Part shown: positions 8,910 to 19,685 of the stretch, in pieces | Layout: each line of letters opens with the position of its first letter | How positions within the stretch are numbered: the first letter of the stretch is position 1 | Origin: Nesterenkonia sphaerica | GTDB lineage: Bacteria > Actinomycetota > Actinomycetes > Actinomycetales > Micrococcaceae | Direction: 5' to 3' | Length of the DNA: 64,000 nt | Assembly: GCF_005771565.1 (NCBI RefSeq) | Contig: NZ_VAWA01000002.1 | Coordinates: 186,001 to 250,000 of the forward strand | Position numbers and translations under genes: made by a program | The notes under the pieces: generated by a model | The model's database searches: none | What the model saw: only the letters and a program-made list of their open reading frames with translations | Told to the model about the DNA's origin: nothing

Positions 8910-10144
8910 GGCACTTCATGAGGCGAACCGTAGGCGCTTTAGGGTTTATGGGAGTCCTCGTGACCAGTTCCTGCGCGGTGGCCCCCGAGGCGCCTGAGCC
9001 GCAGAGCGCACCGATGACCGTTGCGGTGCCGGAGGCAGAATATGACACCGGCAGCCCCACCGGAGATGCGCCTGCGGATCAAGAACCTGGGGAGACCTCC
9101 TTGACGGAAGCCCACCCTGCGGAGCTGCCCCGTGCCAGCAGCACCTCGCTTGAGCCCGTGGGCACGATCAGTGAACCCGCCATGAGCCCGAAATCAGTGG
9201 TGGCCAACGATCACGGTCTGGCCATCGCCAATAACATGATGTATCACAACTCCGTGACGGTGTATGACACGCGGACCGGTGACCTGATCCAGGAACTGCC
9301 CGGCAGCGTCAGTCCGAGCAGCTTCGGCCTGGAAGGCTACCCCGACACTGTGCAGGGTGCGCCCGTGGAAGCCACGTGGACAGCCGACGGAGAGTACGCC
9401 TACGTCTCGCAGTATCGTCTGGCCGGGTTGGGAGCCGCGGCCTACGACGACTGCCGCAATGGCTCGGCCGTGGCTCCCTCGGCAGTCTTCCGGTACAGCG
9501 TCCAGGAGGAAGGATGGGACCAGTTCATCGAGGTGGGCCGGGTACCCAAGGCCCAGGCGCTGACGCCGGATGAGTCGCGGCTGCTGGTGACGAACTGGTG
9601 CGACTTCGACCTCTCGGTGATCGAGACGGCCACTGGGGTGGAGGAACGGCGCGTGCCGCTGAGCTCCCAGCCCCGCGGGATCGCGGTGATGCCGGACAAT
9701 CGCACCGCGTACGTGGCGGCCATGTATGCCAACGAGTTGTGGAAGGTGGACCTAGACACCGGCAGCGCTGAGGTCATTCACCGCGGCGCCGAGCTACCGC
9801 GTCATCTGGTCCTGTCACCTGAATCTGATGTGCTCTATGTGACCTTCAGCCGTTCAGACCTGCTGCTGGCCTTCGACACCAGCACGGACGAAGTGATCCA
9901 CACTGCCGACACCGGGCGCGAAGCACGGACCATGGACATCTCCGCAGACGGCACCGCCCTGTACGTGGTGAATTACTTTGAGGACACCGTCTCCAAGTTC
10001 GACGCTGGCACTCTGGAGGAGATCGACCGGCGCAGCACCGGGCACCGGCCGATCGGCGTCACCTACGATGCATCGACCGGGAGTGTATGGGTGGCCAATT
10101 ACTCCGGCAGCATTACGGTCTTCGACGACACCGCGCTGCGATAG
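8906..10144 (+). CDS. Probable lipoprotein with YVTN-type beta-propeller
   Basis: A 412-residue predicted exported protein. From the ATG at 8918 there is a signal peptide MRRTVGALGFMGVLVTSSC; Cys19 would be the lipidated residue, although TSS is a weak lipobox. A Pro/Glu-rich linker of roughly 75 residues follows, then a seven-blade-like propeller with repeats such as LLVTNWCDFDLSVIETATG, AYVAAMYANELWKVDLDTG, LYVVNYFEDTVSKFDAGT and VWVANYSGSITVFDD. Such propellers are binding scaffolds or surface proteins; no catalytic residues are evident. Starts at 8906 (overlapping the previous stop) and 8918 are both possible. The 3' end overlaps the convergent ctaA gene by 46 bp. Confidence 0.78.
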   Translation: MRHFMRRTVGALGFMGVLVTSSCAVAPEAPEPQSAPMTVAVPEAEYDTGSPTGDAPADQEPGETSLTEAHPAELPRASSTSLEPVGTISEPAMSPKSVVANDHGLAIANNMMYHNSVTVYDTRTGDLIQELPGSVSPSSFGLEGYPDTVQGAPVEATWTADGEYAYVSQYRLAGLGAAAYDDCRNGSAVAPSAVFRYSVQEEGWDQFIEVGRVPKAQALTPDESRLLVTNWCDFDLSVIETATGVEERRVPLSSQPRGIAVMPDNRTAYVAAMYANELWKVDLDTGSAEVIHRGAELPRHLVLSPESDVLYVTFSRSDLLLAFDTSTDEVIHTADTGREARTMDISADGTALYVVNYFEDTVSKFDAGTLEEIDRRSTGHRPIGVTYDASTGSVWVANYSGSITVFDDTALR

Positions 10145-11106
10145 TCCGCAGTTCCGGACGGTCGCAGGCCACGGGTGAGGTAACGGGCGCGGTAACGATC
10201 GAACACCTGGGTTGCGGCGACCATCGTGAGGGCGGAGCCCAGCATATGCAGCCAGACTAAGCCGATGGGGAGGCCAGCAAAGTACTGCCAGTAACCCAAT
10301 GCGCCCTGGGTCACAATGATCGCTATGAGGAACCATGCCGCTCGGTGCTGGTGGGTGGAGGTCTTCAGACGGGTCTGGGCCACCACAATGACGACCGCAG
10401 CGGCGCAGAGCATGTAGACCGGGACCACATGCAGCTGGGTGACCAGATGCAGTTCGAAGTTGTGCCGCGGAGAGTTCGGGTCGCCGGCATGCGGTCCGGT
10501 CCCGGTGACGATTGTGCCCAGCACTAGGGACACCCACGCGGTGACCAGCACGACACCGGCCATGGAGCGAGTCAGGTTGCTGGTTTGCCCGTCGACAATG
10601 GGATGTCCCGGCTCACCGCGGTGGGCCAGTTCAGCGTTGATCCTGGTCAGTAGCTGAGTGGCGATCAGCACCAGGCCGGCAGATGCCAGGAAGTGCAGCG
10701 CCACCACCCAGGGGTTGAGGTTCGTCCAGACGGTGATTCCCCCGATGATGCCCTGCAGCGGAATGCCGAATCCGATGATGATCGTGCGTACCACCAGCGC
10801 CCGGTGGCTGGACCAGAGTCTGATAACGGCCAGAAACATGGCGACGCTGATCAGGATCAGCACATAGGTCAGGAGACGGTTCCCGAACTCGATGGCGCCG
10901 TGGATGCCCATTTCAGGAGTTGAGACCCAGGAGTCAGCAGTGCAGCGCGGCCACTCGGGGCATCCCAGCCCGGAATCGGTGAGCCGGACTGCCCCGCCGG
11001 TGAGGATGATGCCGATGTTGGAGATCAAAGTGGCCCAGGCAAGAGCCTTCGTCAGTCGGGAGATACGCCCGGGGAGGCGGCGGCGGATTACTTCCATGTG
11101 AACCAC
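10099..11106 (-). CDS. ctaA: Heme A synthase, COX15/CtaA family
   Basis: Converts heme O to heme A for cytochrome c oxidase. The 335-residue protein has about eight membrane helices in two pseudo-repeats. Diagnostic motifs are GGAVRLTDSGLGCPEWPRC near the N-terminus (conserved Cys pair on the loop), the heme-ligand His in IHGAIEFGNRLLTY, and WVVALHFLASAGL. It is the last gene of an operon with an ABC exporter, overlapping the permease gene by 19 bp. The operon is preceded by a BlaI-type palindrome. An alternative start lies three codons downstream. Confidence 0.92.
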   Translation of the reverse strand: MVHMEVIRRRLPGRISRLTKALAWATLISNIGIILTGGAVRLTDSGLGCPEWPRCTADSWVSTPEMGIHGAIEFGNRLLTYVLILISVAMFLAVIRLWSSHRALVVRTIIIGFGIPLQGIIGGITVWTNLNPWVVALHFLASAGLVLIATQLLTRINAELAHRGEPGHPIVDGQTSNLTRSMAGVVLVTAWVSLVLGTIVTGTGPHAGDPNSPRHNFELHLVTQLHVVPVYMLCAAAVVIVVAQTRLKTSTHQHRAAWFLIAIIVTQGALGYWQYFAGLPIGLVWLHMLGSALTMVAATQVFDRYRARYLTRGLRPSGTADYRSAVSSKTVMLPE

Positions 11107-11852
11107 TTCCGTGCTGCGGCTATTGCCACCAGTGCCCAGGTGGCGAGGATCAGGACAGGAACTGCGGCCAGGTGACCGTCCACAGTTGCGCCGCGGACGG
11201 CCTCACCCAGCGCCGCAGAGGGCAGCGCCAGCAGCAGCGCGCCCGCGCCGTGGTGGTCCAGCGGCAGCACAGCGCCCCCGGCGGCTCCCATGAGCACCCA
11301 GGCCACATTCGCCAGAGCCAGGGTGGCCTCCGCGCGGACCGTCCCGGCCAGCAGCAGGCCCAACGCGGTGAAGGCCGCGGCGCCGATGACGAGTACGACC
11401 GCAAGCCACAGGATGCCCAGCGGTTCTGGGGACCAGCCCAAAACCGCTCCTGAGGCACCGAGCACCACCACCTGGACAGCGATGACGCACAGGACTGCGA
11501 GGGACTTCCCCAGGATCAGGCCGGTGGCCCCCAGGGGAGTGGTCGCCAGATAGGCCAGCACACCATACTGGCGTTCGAAGCCGGTGGCGATGGCCGCGCC
11601 GGTGAACGCCGAGGCCATCACCGCCAGACTCAGCACCCCCGGGGTGATGATGTCGATTCCGGGAACGACGTCGGTGACGGCGTGAGCCCGGTGCAGTCCC
11701 AAGAGCACCAGCAGCGGCAGGATCAGGGAGACGAGGAGCTGTTCGCCGTTGCGAAGGGTCAGGCGCGCTTCGTAGAGACCATGTGCAAGAATCCGGCGGT
11801 GCGCTGCAGCTGGCTGGGAACGGCGCTGTGCCTCGGTGTCAGGGGCACTCAC
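11088..11852 (-). CDS. ABC-2 type transporter permease
   Basis: A 254-residue membrane subunit with about six hydrophobic segments and the ABC-2 family layout: LILPLLVLLGLHRA in the first helix, GVLSLAVMASAFTGAAIATGFERQYGVLAYLATTPLG, and paired C-terminal helices ending in a short basic tail. It pairs with the ATPase encoded upstream (4-bp overlap) and precedes ctaA (19-bp overlap). The cargo is unknown. A link to heme or oxidase assembly is suggested only by the neighbour. Confidence 0.85.
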   Translation of the reverse strand: MSAPDTEAQRRSQPAAAHRRILAHGLYEARLTLRNGEQLLVSLILPLLVLLGLHRAHAVTDVVPGIDIITPGVLSLAVMASAFTGAAIATGFERQYGVLAYLATTPLGATGLILGKSLAVLCVIAVQVVVLGASGAVLGWSPEPLGILWLAVVLVIGAAAFTALGLLLAGTVRAEATLALANVAWVLMGAAGGAVLPLDHHGAGALLLALPSAALGEAVRGATVDGHLAAVPVLILATWALVAIAAARKWFTWK

Positions 11853-12817
11853 GGTGACGACACCTCCCAGAAGACGTCCTCCAGCGTGCGGGCTTCGAAG
11901 CTTATCTCAGCGGGAAACAGGCCGTTGCGCTCCCACCATCGAGCCAGTTCGGTCAGGTCCGCTGGCGAGGTGATTGACGGGACCCCCCAGCGGGCTCCTG
12001 CCCGGTTGGCGTGGCTGTCAAGCTCGAGGGCGAAGGGCGCGTCGTCGAGCTCTGCGCGGGTCACGGCCCGGGGCGCGGCAAAGCTCAACCGGCGCACCGC
12101 ACTGCTGTGCTGTTCCCCTGCGGAGCCGGTGAGTTCGGAGACGGTCCCGTGGCGCACCACGGCACCGTCTTTGAGGATGTACACGGCATCCGCCAAGTGC
12201 TGAGCCTCTTCCAGAAGATGCGTGGTGAGCACGATCCCGATTCCGCTGCTGCGCAGGTGCTCAATGAGCGCAAAGACCAGTTGTCGCGACTGTGGGTCCA
12301 GCCCGGCAGACGGTTCGTCGAGGAAAACCAGCTCGGGGTCGCCGATCAGGGCCGCGGCCAGCGCCACCCGCTGCTTCTGTCCGCCGGAGAGGCGCCGGAT
12401 GGTGGTGCCCAAGAACGCGGAGAGGTCCAGACGTTCGATCAGGTCTTCCAACGGCCAGGGATCGCGGTGGAGGGTAGCCACATGCTTCAGCAGGGTGCGC
12501 GGTTTGACCGACTGGGGGAGGCCACCGTCTTGGAGCATGACACCTACGCGGGCGCGCAGCTGGGCCCCGGCCCGGTAAGGGTCCTGGCCGAGCAGCTGCA
12601 CGGTTCCCGCCGAAGGTCGCAGTAGACCCTGGGCGCAGGAGAGGGTCGTGGTCTTGCCTGCACCGTTGGGTCCGATGATCACAGTCACTTCACCCTGCCG
12701 AGCAGTCAGATCCACGCCTGCGAGGATCTCTGTCACTCCCCGGGCGGAGGAGGCGGTGCCGACGGCATAGCGCACGTTGGCGAGATGCAAACAGGCGGGG
12801 GAGAAGGACACCGCCAT
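11849..12817 (-). CDS. ABC transporter ATP-binding protein
   Basis: A 322-residue ATPase. Walker A IIGPNGAGKTTT, signature LSGGQKQRVALAAAL, Walker B LVFLDEPSAGLD and switch His in VLTTHLLEEAQ are intact, followed by a C-terminal regulatory tail of about 100 residues as in drug- or nodulation-type exporters. It is the first gene of the exporter-ctaA operon. The -10-like TAGACT directly abuts the ATG at 12817 but lies exactly six bases from an in-frame GTG at 12811, so the true start may be that GTG on a leaderless message. A BlaI-type palindrome covers the area just upstream of the -10. Confidence 0.9.
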   Translation of the reverse strand: MAVSFSPACLHLANVRYAVGTASSARGVTEILAGVDLTARQGEVTVIIGPNGAGKTTTLSCAQGLLRPSAGTVQLLGQDPYRAGAQLRARVGVMLQDGGLPQSVKPRTLLKHVATLHRDPWPLEDLIERLDLSAFLGTTIRRLSGGQKQRVALAAALIGDPELVFLDEPSAGLDPQSRQLVFALIEHLRSSGIGIVLTTHLLEEAQHLADAVYILKDGAVVRHGTVSELTGSAGEQHSSAVRRLSFAAPRAVTRAELDDAPFALELDSHANRAGARWGVPSITSPADLTELARWWERNGLFPAEISFEARTLEDVFWEVSSP

Positions 12818-12823
12818 AGTCTA
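12818..12823 (-). promoter_or_regulatory. -10 element of exporter-ctaA operon promoter
   Basis: TAGACT on the minus strand. Its predicted transcription start falls on an in-frame GTG at 12811. The -35 area is occupied by the palindrome at 12829-12845. Confidence 0.45.
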
Positions 12824-12828
12824 ACGTT

Positions 12829-12845
12829 TTCTACGCGCCGTAGAA
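12829..12845. promoter_or_regulatory. BlaI-type operator, site A (exporter-ctaA operon)
   Basis: Perfect 7-3-7 palindrome TTCTACG-CGC-CGTAGAA. It lies between the -10 and the -35 position of the minus-strand operon, ideal for repression. The same motif occurs before blaI and before the DUF3099-surf1 operon. Confidence 0.7.
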
Positions 12846-12910
12846 TCCGGGGACCTGGACAGATACGTGGCAGCAGAAGCGGATCAGCACGCTCTTTAGG
12901 GTGGCCTTGC

Positions 12911-12939
12911 TAGACCGCTAGTTCTGAATAGGTCACAAT
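12911..12939 (+). promoter_or_regulatory. Possible leaderless promoter of suf operon
   Basis: TAGACC, 17 bases, then CACAAT, then six bases to the sufR ATG. Each hexamer matches the consensus at only four positions, so this is tentative. Confidence 0.3.
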
Positions 12940-12945
12940 TGAGTC

Positions 12946-13776
12946 ATGAAATTCGACGGCGACGCTGCTTCCGCTGCGCCCGATGCGGACGCGCGGGAGC
13001 TCGACGGCACCACGCGGCAGCGGGTGCTGCAGCTCGTCGTGGAAAAAGGGCCGATCAGCGCCGCCCAGCTGGGCCGCGAGCTGGATCTCACCGCGGCAGC
13101 AGTGCGGCGACACCTGGATGCGATGACGGAACAGGGCCTCGTGGAGATCAAGGCAGTCTCCAGCCGGCGCCAGGGCGCGGGGCGACCCTCTCGCCGTTAC
13201 GTGATCTCCTCCCGTGGCCAGCAAGAGCTCGGTGACGACTACCTCCGCCTAGTGCGCACCGCGCTGGCCGTCATCGATGACGATGACAAAGATGCCGCGG
13301 CGAAATCGCTGGCAGAGGCATACTTCGCTGATTTCGAGCAGCGCTACGCTCCGCAGCTTGAGCAGATCCAAGATCTGGATGAGCGGACTGAAAAACTGTC
13401 CACCCTGTTCAGCGCTGATGGCTTCGCCGGCTTCACACGTTTGGTGGGCCGGGACAACCCGCTGCTGGCCATGCAGTCGACCCAGTTGTGCCAAGGGCAC
13501 TGCCCGGTGCGGGAAATAGCTGCCGCCCATCCGGTGTTCTGTGAAGAGGAGACTGCGATGATCGCTCGGCTGCTGGATGTCGATGTGCGCAGGCTCTCCA
13601 CCCAGGCCGCCGGGGCCCACGTATGCACCACACATGTGCCGGTAGGCCGCGAACGGCTAGCCGCCGCCCGCGCAGACAGCGCCCGAGCCGGTGCACAAGA
13701 GACTTCACAGACCGGACGTACCGCCGGTCGTAAGAGAATCGTGATTTCCCCGCGTCAACAAGAGAGGTTGTCATGA
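12946..13776 (+). CDS. sufR: SufR-type Fe-S sensing repressor
   Basis: A 276-residue regulator heading the suf operon. An N-terminal winged helix is visible in [35 protein letters not shown] and [10 protein letters not shown]. The C-terminal half holds the cysteines expected to bind an iron-sulfur cluster: [17 protein letters not shown] and HVCTTH. Family members repress suf when clusters are plentiful and release DNA when the cluster is lost. The stop overlaps the sufB ATG by 4 bp. A basic tail of about 45 residues after the Cys region is poorly conserved. The start was chosen at the ATG following a possible leaderless promoter. Confidence 0.9.
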   Translation: MKFDGDAASAAPDADARELDGTTRQRVLQLVVEKGPISAAQLGRELDLTAAAVRRHLDAMTEQGLVEIKAVSSRRQGAGRPSRRYVISSRGQQELGDDYLRLVRTALAVIDDDDKDAAAKSLAEAYFADFEQRYAPQLEQIQDLDERTEKLSTLFSADGFAGFTRLVGRDNPLLAMQSTQLCQGHCPVREIAAAHPVFCEEETAMIARLLDVDVRRLSTQAAGAHVCTTHVPVGRERLAAARADSARAGAQETSQTGRTAGRKRIVISPRQQERLS

Positions 13777-15251
13777 CCGAGCAGATTGCACGAGCAGAGG
13801 AAGTTCTGCGTCACACCGAGGATCCCAGCGTCATTCAGAAGGTGCTGGATGACAACCCTGAGCTGAAGGGTCTGGGCACCTACGAGTATGGTTGGGCCGA
13901 TTCGGACACCGCCGGCGCCGCAGCGCGGCGCGGAATCGACACCAGTGTCGTCGAAGACATCTCAAGCAAGAAGTCCGAGCCGGAGTGGATGCTGAAGCTG
14001 CGGAAGAAGGGTCTGCGGTACTTCGAGCGCAAGCCCCAGCCCACCTGGGGTGCCGACCTGTCAGACATTGACTTTGACAACATCAAGTACTTCGTTCGTT
14101 CCACCGAGAAGCAGGCCCAGACCTGGGAAGATCTGCCGGAGGACATCCGGAACACCTACGAGAAGCTCGGTATCCCCGAAGCTGAGCGCGAGCGGCTGGT
14201 CTCCGGCGTGGCGGCTCAATACGAGTCAGAAGTGGTCTACCACCAGATTCGCGAGGATCTTGAGGAGCAGGGTGTCATCTTTATGGACACCGACACCGCC
14301 CTGAAGGAGCACCCCGAATTCTTCGAGGAGTACTTCGGCTCGGTGATTCCTGTCGGGGACAATAAGTTCGCCGCACTGAACACCGCGGTATGGTCCGGAG
14401 GCAGCTTCGTCTACGTGCCCAAGGGTGTTCATGTGGAGATCCCACTGCAGGCCTACTTCCGGATCAACACCGAGAACATGGGTCAGTTTGAGCGGACCCT
14501 GATCATCGCCGATGAGGACTCCTACGTCCACTACATCGAAGGCTGCACGGCCCCGATCTACAACACTGATTCACTGCACTCCGCTGTGGTGGAAATCATT
14601 GTAAAGAAGAACGCCCGCGTGCGTTACACGACCATCCAGAACTGGTCCACCAACGTCTACAACCTCGTCACCAAGCGCGCGGTGGTGGACGCCGGCGGGA
14701 CGATGGAGTGGATCGACGGCAACATCGGGTCCAAAGTCACTATGAAGTACCCGGCGGTGTACCTCACTGGCGAACATGCCAAGGGGGAGACCCTTTCGGT
14801 CGCGTTTGCCGGTGCCGGCCAGCATCAGGACACCGGCTCCAAGATGGTCCATATGGCCCCGAACACCTCCAGCTCCATCGTGTCCAAGTCAGTGGCACGA
14901 TCTGGCGGCCGCGCCTCCTACCGTGGGCTGGTCCAGATCAACCCCGAGGCCAAGGGGTCGGCGAATTCGGTGGTCTGTGACGCCCTCCTGGTGGACACCA
15001 TCTCCAAGACGGACACCTACCCCTATATCGATATTCGTGAGGATGACGTCACCCTCGGCCATGAGGCGACCGTCTCCAAGGTCTCCGAGGACCAGCTGTT
15101 CTACCTCATGTCCCGCGGGCTGGCCGAAGACGAAGCCATGGCCATGATCGTGCGCGGCTTCATCGAACCGATCGCCCGGGAGCTGCCCATGGAGTACGCG
15201 CTGGAGCTCAACCGTCTTATCGAGCTGCAGATGGAAGGCTCCGTCGGCTAG
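13773..15251 (+). CDS. sufB: Fe-S cluster assembly scaffold SufB
   Basis: A 492-residue scaffold subunit of the SufBCD complex, on which clusters are built. The characteristic beta-helix core is present, with [25 protein letters not shown], the EGCTAPIY segment (conserved Cys), [13 protein letters not shown], and the C-terminal [25 protein letters not shown] that is shared with SufD and contacts SufC. Length is normal for actinobacteria. Translationally coupled to sufR. Confidence 0.97.
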   Translation: MTEQIARAEEVLRHTEDPSVIQKVLDDNPELKGLGTYEYGWADSDTAGAAARRGIDTSVVEDISSKKSEPEWMLKLRKKGLRYFERKPQPTWGADLSDIDFDNIKYFVRSTEKQAQTWEDLPEDIRNTYEKLGIPEAERERLVSGVAAQYESEVVYHQIREDLEEQGVIFMDTDTALKEHPEFFEEYFGSVIPVGDNKFAALNTAVWSGGSFVYVPKGVHVEIPLQAYFRINTENMGQFERTLIIADEDSYVHYIEGCTAPIYNTDSLHSAVVEIIVKKNARVRYTTIQNWSTNVYNLVTKRAVVDAGGTMEWIDGNIGSKVTMKYPAVYLTGEHAKGETLSVAFAGAGQHQDTGSKMVHMAPNTSSSIVSKSVARSGGRASYRGLVQINPEAKGSANSVVCDALLVDTISKTDTYPYIDIREDDVTLGHEATVSKVSEDQLFYLMSRGLAEDEAMAMIVRGFIEPIARELPMEYALELNRLIELQMEGSVG

Positions 15252-15325
15252 TTCGCGCGCTGCGCTTACTCGATGTCGCCGTATACAGTCCTGCCTGAAG
15301 AGAAAACAAAGGGATCAGAGAACAC

Positions 15326-16621
15326 ATGACAGAAACCCCTGAGAAGGTCGCCGGAGTGGAGGTCGGCCAACGCCGCATCTCCATTCCCGGGTTCACCGAA
15401 GAAGGCGAAAACCTCGCCGCTGAGACAAATTCCGCTGCCGACCACAGTCACGGTGGGCTGGGCAAGCCCAAGGAGGTCACTGCCGGAGCGGGCTCGCGCG
15501 CTAACCGGCACACCGGGTTCGACTTGGCCCACTTCCCGGAGCCCACCGGACGCGAAGAGGAGTGGCGCTTCACACCCTTGAAGAAGCTCGCCGGTGTACT
15601 CAGCGATACTCCCACTCAGGGCGCCGGGACAGACCAGGAAGCCGTGAACTACCAGGTCAGCGGCACAGTCGAGGGCGTGGAGGTCTCCTCCCTCGGCCAT
15701 GGTGATGCTCCGCGCGGTGACGTGCTGCAACCGGCAGACCGTGCCGCGGTGGTCGGGTACAGGAACGCAGAACGCGCCCTGCACCTGAAGGTCACGCAGA
15801 ATACAGAAGTGGCTGAACCCATTCGTGTTGACATCACCGGACGAGCAGCCGGTGCCCGCGCCAACGGGCACATCGTGATCGAGGCGGAGCCCCACTCCCG
15901 CGCCGTCGTGGTCCTCGAACACCGCGGCAGCGCCGACTTCAACGGCAATGTGGAGGTCAAGGTCGGCGACGGTGCGACTGTGAGCCTGATCTCCCTCCAG
16001 CGGTGGGAGGATGACGCCGTCCACGTCGGCCAGCACGACGCTGAGGTCGGCAAGGACGCCACGTACAAGCACGTCGCTGTCACCCTGGGTGGCAGCACCG
16101 TCCGGCTCAACACCAACTTCCGCTACGCCGCTGAGGGCGCTACTGCGCAGATGTACGGTCTCTACTTCGCAGATGCCGGTCAGCACATCGAACACCGCAC
16201 TTTTGTGGATCACAACTCTCCGCGCAACAGCTCTGATGTGCTGTACAAGGGCGCACTGCAGGGCGCGACCGCCCGCAGTGTGTGGGTCGGCGATGTGCTC
16301 ATCCGCAAGGAAGCCGAAGGCACCGACTCCTACGAGAAGAACCAGAACCTGGTGCTGACCGACGGGGCTCGCGCTGACTCAGTCCCCAACCTGGAGATCG
16401 AAACCGGCCTTATCGAAGGCGCCGGACACGCCTCATCCACCGGTCGGTTCGACGACAACCACCTCTTCTACCTCATGTCTCGTGGAATTCCCGAGGACAT
16501 CGCCCGTCAGCTAGTGGTGCGCGGGTTCCTGAACGAGATCGTGCAGAAGATTGAGGTGCCTTCCATCAGGGAGTCCCTGGCCGATGACCTGGAACGTGAA
16601 CTGCGCATCTCAGGTCACTGA
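15326..16621 (+). CDS. sufD: Fe-S cluster assembly protein SufD
   Basis: A 431-residue paralogue of SufB and partner in the SufBC2D scaffold. It shows the acidic N-terminal domain with GREEEWRFTPLKKL, the beta-helix core with VWVGDVLIRKEAEGTDSYEKN, and the SufC-binding C-terminus with [28 protein letters not shown]. It lies 74 bp after sufB and 52 bp before sufC on the same strand, consistent with one operon. Confidence 0.96.
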   Translation: MTETPEKVAGVEVGQRRISIPGFTEEGENLAAETNSAADHSHGGLGKPKEVTAGAGSRANRHTGFDLAHFPEPTGREEEWRFTPLKKLAGVLSDTPTQGAGTDQEAVNYQVSGTVEGVEVSSLGHGDAPRGDVLQPADRAAVVGYRNAERALHLKVTQNTEVAEPIRVDITGRAAGARANGHIVIEAEPHSRAVVVLEHRGSADFNGNVEVKVGDGATVSLISLQRWEDDAVHVGQHDAEVGKDATYKHVAVTLGGSTVRLNTNFRYAAEGATAQMYGLYFADAGQHIEHRTFVDHNSPRNSSDVLYKGALQGATARSVWVGDVLIRKEAEGTDSYEKNQNLVLTDGARADSVPNLEIETGLIEGAGHASSTGRFDDNHLFYLMSRGIPEDIARQLVVRGFLNEIVQKIEVPSIRESLADDLERELRISGH

Positions 16622-16673
16622 GCCCGCCCTGCCCCTTTAACGAAGAACTTTCAAGCAAAGGACCCGAACACCA

Positions 16674-17441
16674 ATGTCTACTCTCGAGATCAAGGACCTG
16701 CACGTCTCCATTGAGACCGACCAGGGAACCAAGGACATCCTCAAGGGAGTCTCACTGACAATCAATTCCGGCGAGATTCACGCCATCATGGGCCCCAACG
16801 GCTCTGGGAAGTCCACCCTTGCCTCCACCATCGCGGGTCACCCGCGGTATGAGGTCACCAAGGGCGAAATTCTCTTGGACGGCGAAGACGTCCTGGAGAT
16901 GGGACCCGATGAGCGCGCCCAGGCGGGCCTCTTCCTGGCTATGCAGTACCCGGTTGAGGTGCCGGGCGTCACCATGACGAACTTTCTGCGCACCGCCAAG
17001 ACCGCGATCGACGGTGAAGCGCCCAAACTCCGGACCTGGACCAAAGAGGTCAAGCAGGCCATGGAGACGCTGCGCATCGATGCCGACTTCGCCAACCGCA
17101 ACGTCAACGAAGGGTTCTCCGGCGGCGAGAAGAAGCGCGTGGAGATCCTGCAGCTGGAGCTGTTCAAGCCCAAGTTCGCCGTTCTGGACGAGACCGACTC
17201 CGGCCTCGACATCGACGCCCTCCGGGTGGTTTCTGAAGGAGTGAACCGGGCGCACCAGGAAAACAATATGGGCACCCTGCTGATCACCCACTACACCCGC
17301 ATCCTCAACTACATCAAGCCCAGCTTCGTCCACGTGTTCGTGGACGGCAAGGTCGCCGAGCAGGGTGGTCCTGAACTGGCCGACGAGCTCGAAGCCAACG
17401 GGTACGACCGTTTCCTGGCTTCTGCTGCGGCCTCGGTCTGA
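16674..17441 (+). CDS. sufC: Fe-S cluster assembly ATPase SufC
   Basis: A 255-residue ABC-type ATPase that drives conformational change in the SufB-SufD scaffold. Walker A GPNGSGKSTL, signature FSGGEKKRVEILQLE, Walker B and D-loop FAVLDETDSGLDIDAL and the HYTRIL switch region match the family, including the SufC-specific ETDSGLDIDAL. No membrane partner is expected. Normal length. Confidence 0.97.
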   Translation: MSTLEIKDLHVSIETDQGTKDILKGVSLTINSGEIHAIMGPNGSGKSTLASTIAGHPRYEVTKGEILLDGEDVLEMGPDERAQAGLFLAMQYPVEVPGVTMTNFLRTAKTAIDGEAPKLRTWTKEVKQAMETLRIDADFANRNVNEGFSGGEKKRVEILQLELFKPKFAVLDETDSGLDIDALRVVSEGVNRAHQENNMGTLLITHYTRILNYIKPSFVHVFVDGKVAEQGGPELADELEANGYDRFLASAAASV

Positions 17442-19203
<1,762 letters not shown>

Positions 19204-19255
19204 TGGAGACCAAACCAACGTTAACGCCCGTAGACACCACGGGAAGGAAGAATCG

Positions 19256-19582
19256 ATGAGTGAAACTACCACCCAGGCCCCGCTGGAGGACGTCGAAGAG
19301 GCGCTCAAAGAGGTCATTGACCCCGAGCTGGGGATCAATATTGTCGACCTCGGGCTGCTCTACGGTCTGCGCTATGAGGACGACGGCGCACTGGTCATTG
19401 ATATGACGCTGACCACCGCTGCCTGCCCCCTCACGGATGTACTGGAGGAGCAGGTGGGCCAGCATGTCGGCACCATGGTCGACGAGTGGCGCCTGAATTG
19501 GGTATGGATGCCGCCGTGGGGCCCGGAGAAGATCACTGACGATGGCAAGGAGCAGATGAGAGCTCTCGGGTTCAACATCTGA
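19256..19582 (+). CDS. sufT: MIP18/DUF59-type metal-sulfur cluster assembly factor
   Basis: A 108-residue single-domain protein of the MIP18/DUF59 family, which assists Fe-S cluster maturation. The motif VIDPELGINIVDLGLLYGL and the conserved Cys in TTAACPLTDVLEEQV are present. It is the last gene of the suf operon, 52 bp after sufU, with an AAGGAAG ribosome site before the ATG. Gene-name assignment rests on position and family. Confidence 0.9.
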   Translation: MSETTTQAPLEDVEEALKEVIDPELGINIVDLGLLYGLRYEDDGALVIDMTLTTAACPLTDVLEEQVGQHVGTMVDEWRLNWVWMPPWGPEKITDDGKEQMRALGFNI

Positions 19583-19604
19583 ACCACCGCACACTGCACA
19601 CGTT

Positions 19605-19633
19605 TCGGAGATGCCCCGGGCGGGCGTCTCCGA
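19605..19633 (+). terminator. Hairpin terminator after suf operon
   Basis: A 12-bp stem with one G:U pair (19605-19616 with 19622-19633) and a 5-base loop, 22 bp after the sufT stop. There is no long T tract, which is common in high-GC genomes. Confidence 0.6.
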
Positions 19634-19685
19634 CGTGCTGTGCCATCTGTCACCACCCATTTTCTGCACAGAGGACCCCTCACCG

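Noticed and set aside
15266-16213. 315-codon minus-strand frame opposite sufD
   Set aside because: Shadow of sufD; composition and position explain it.
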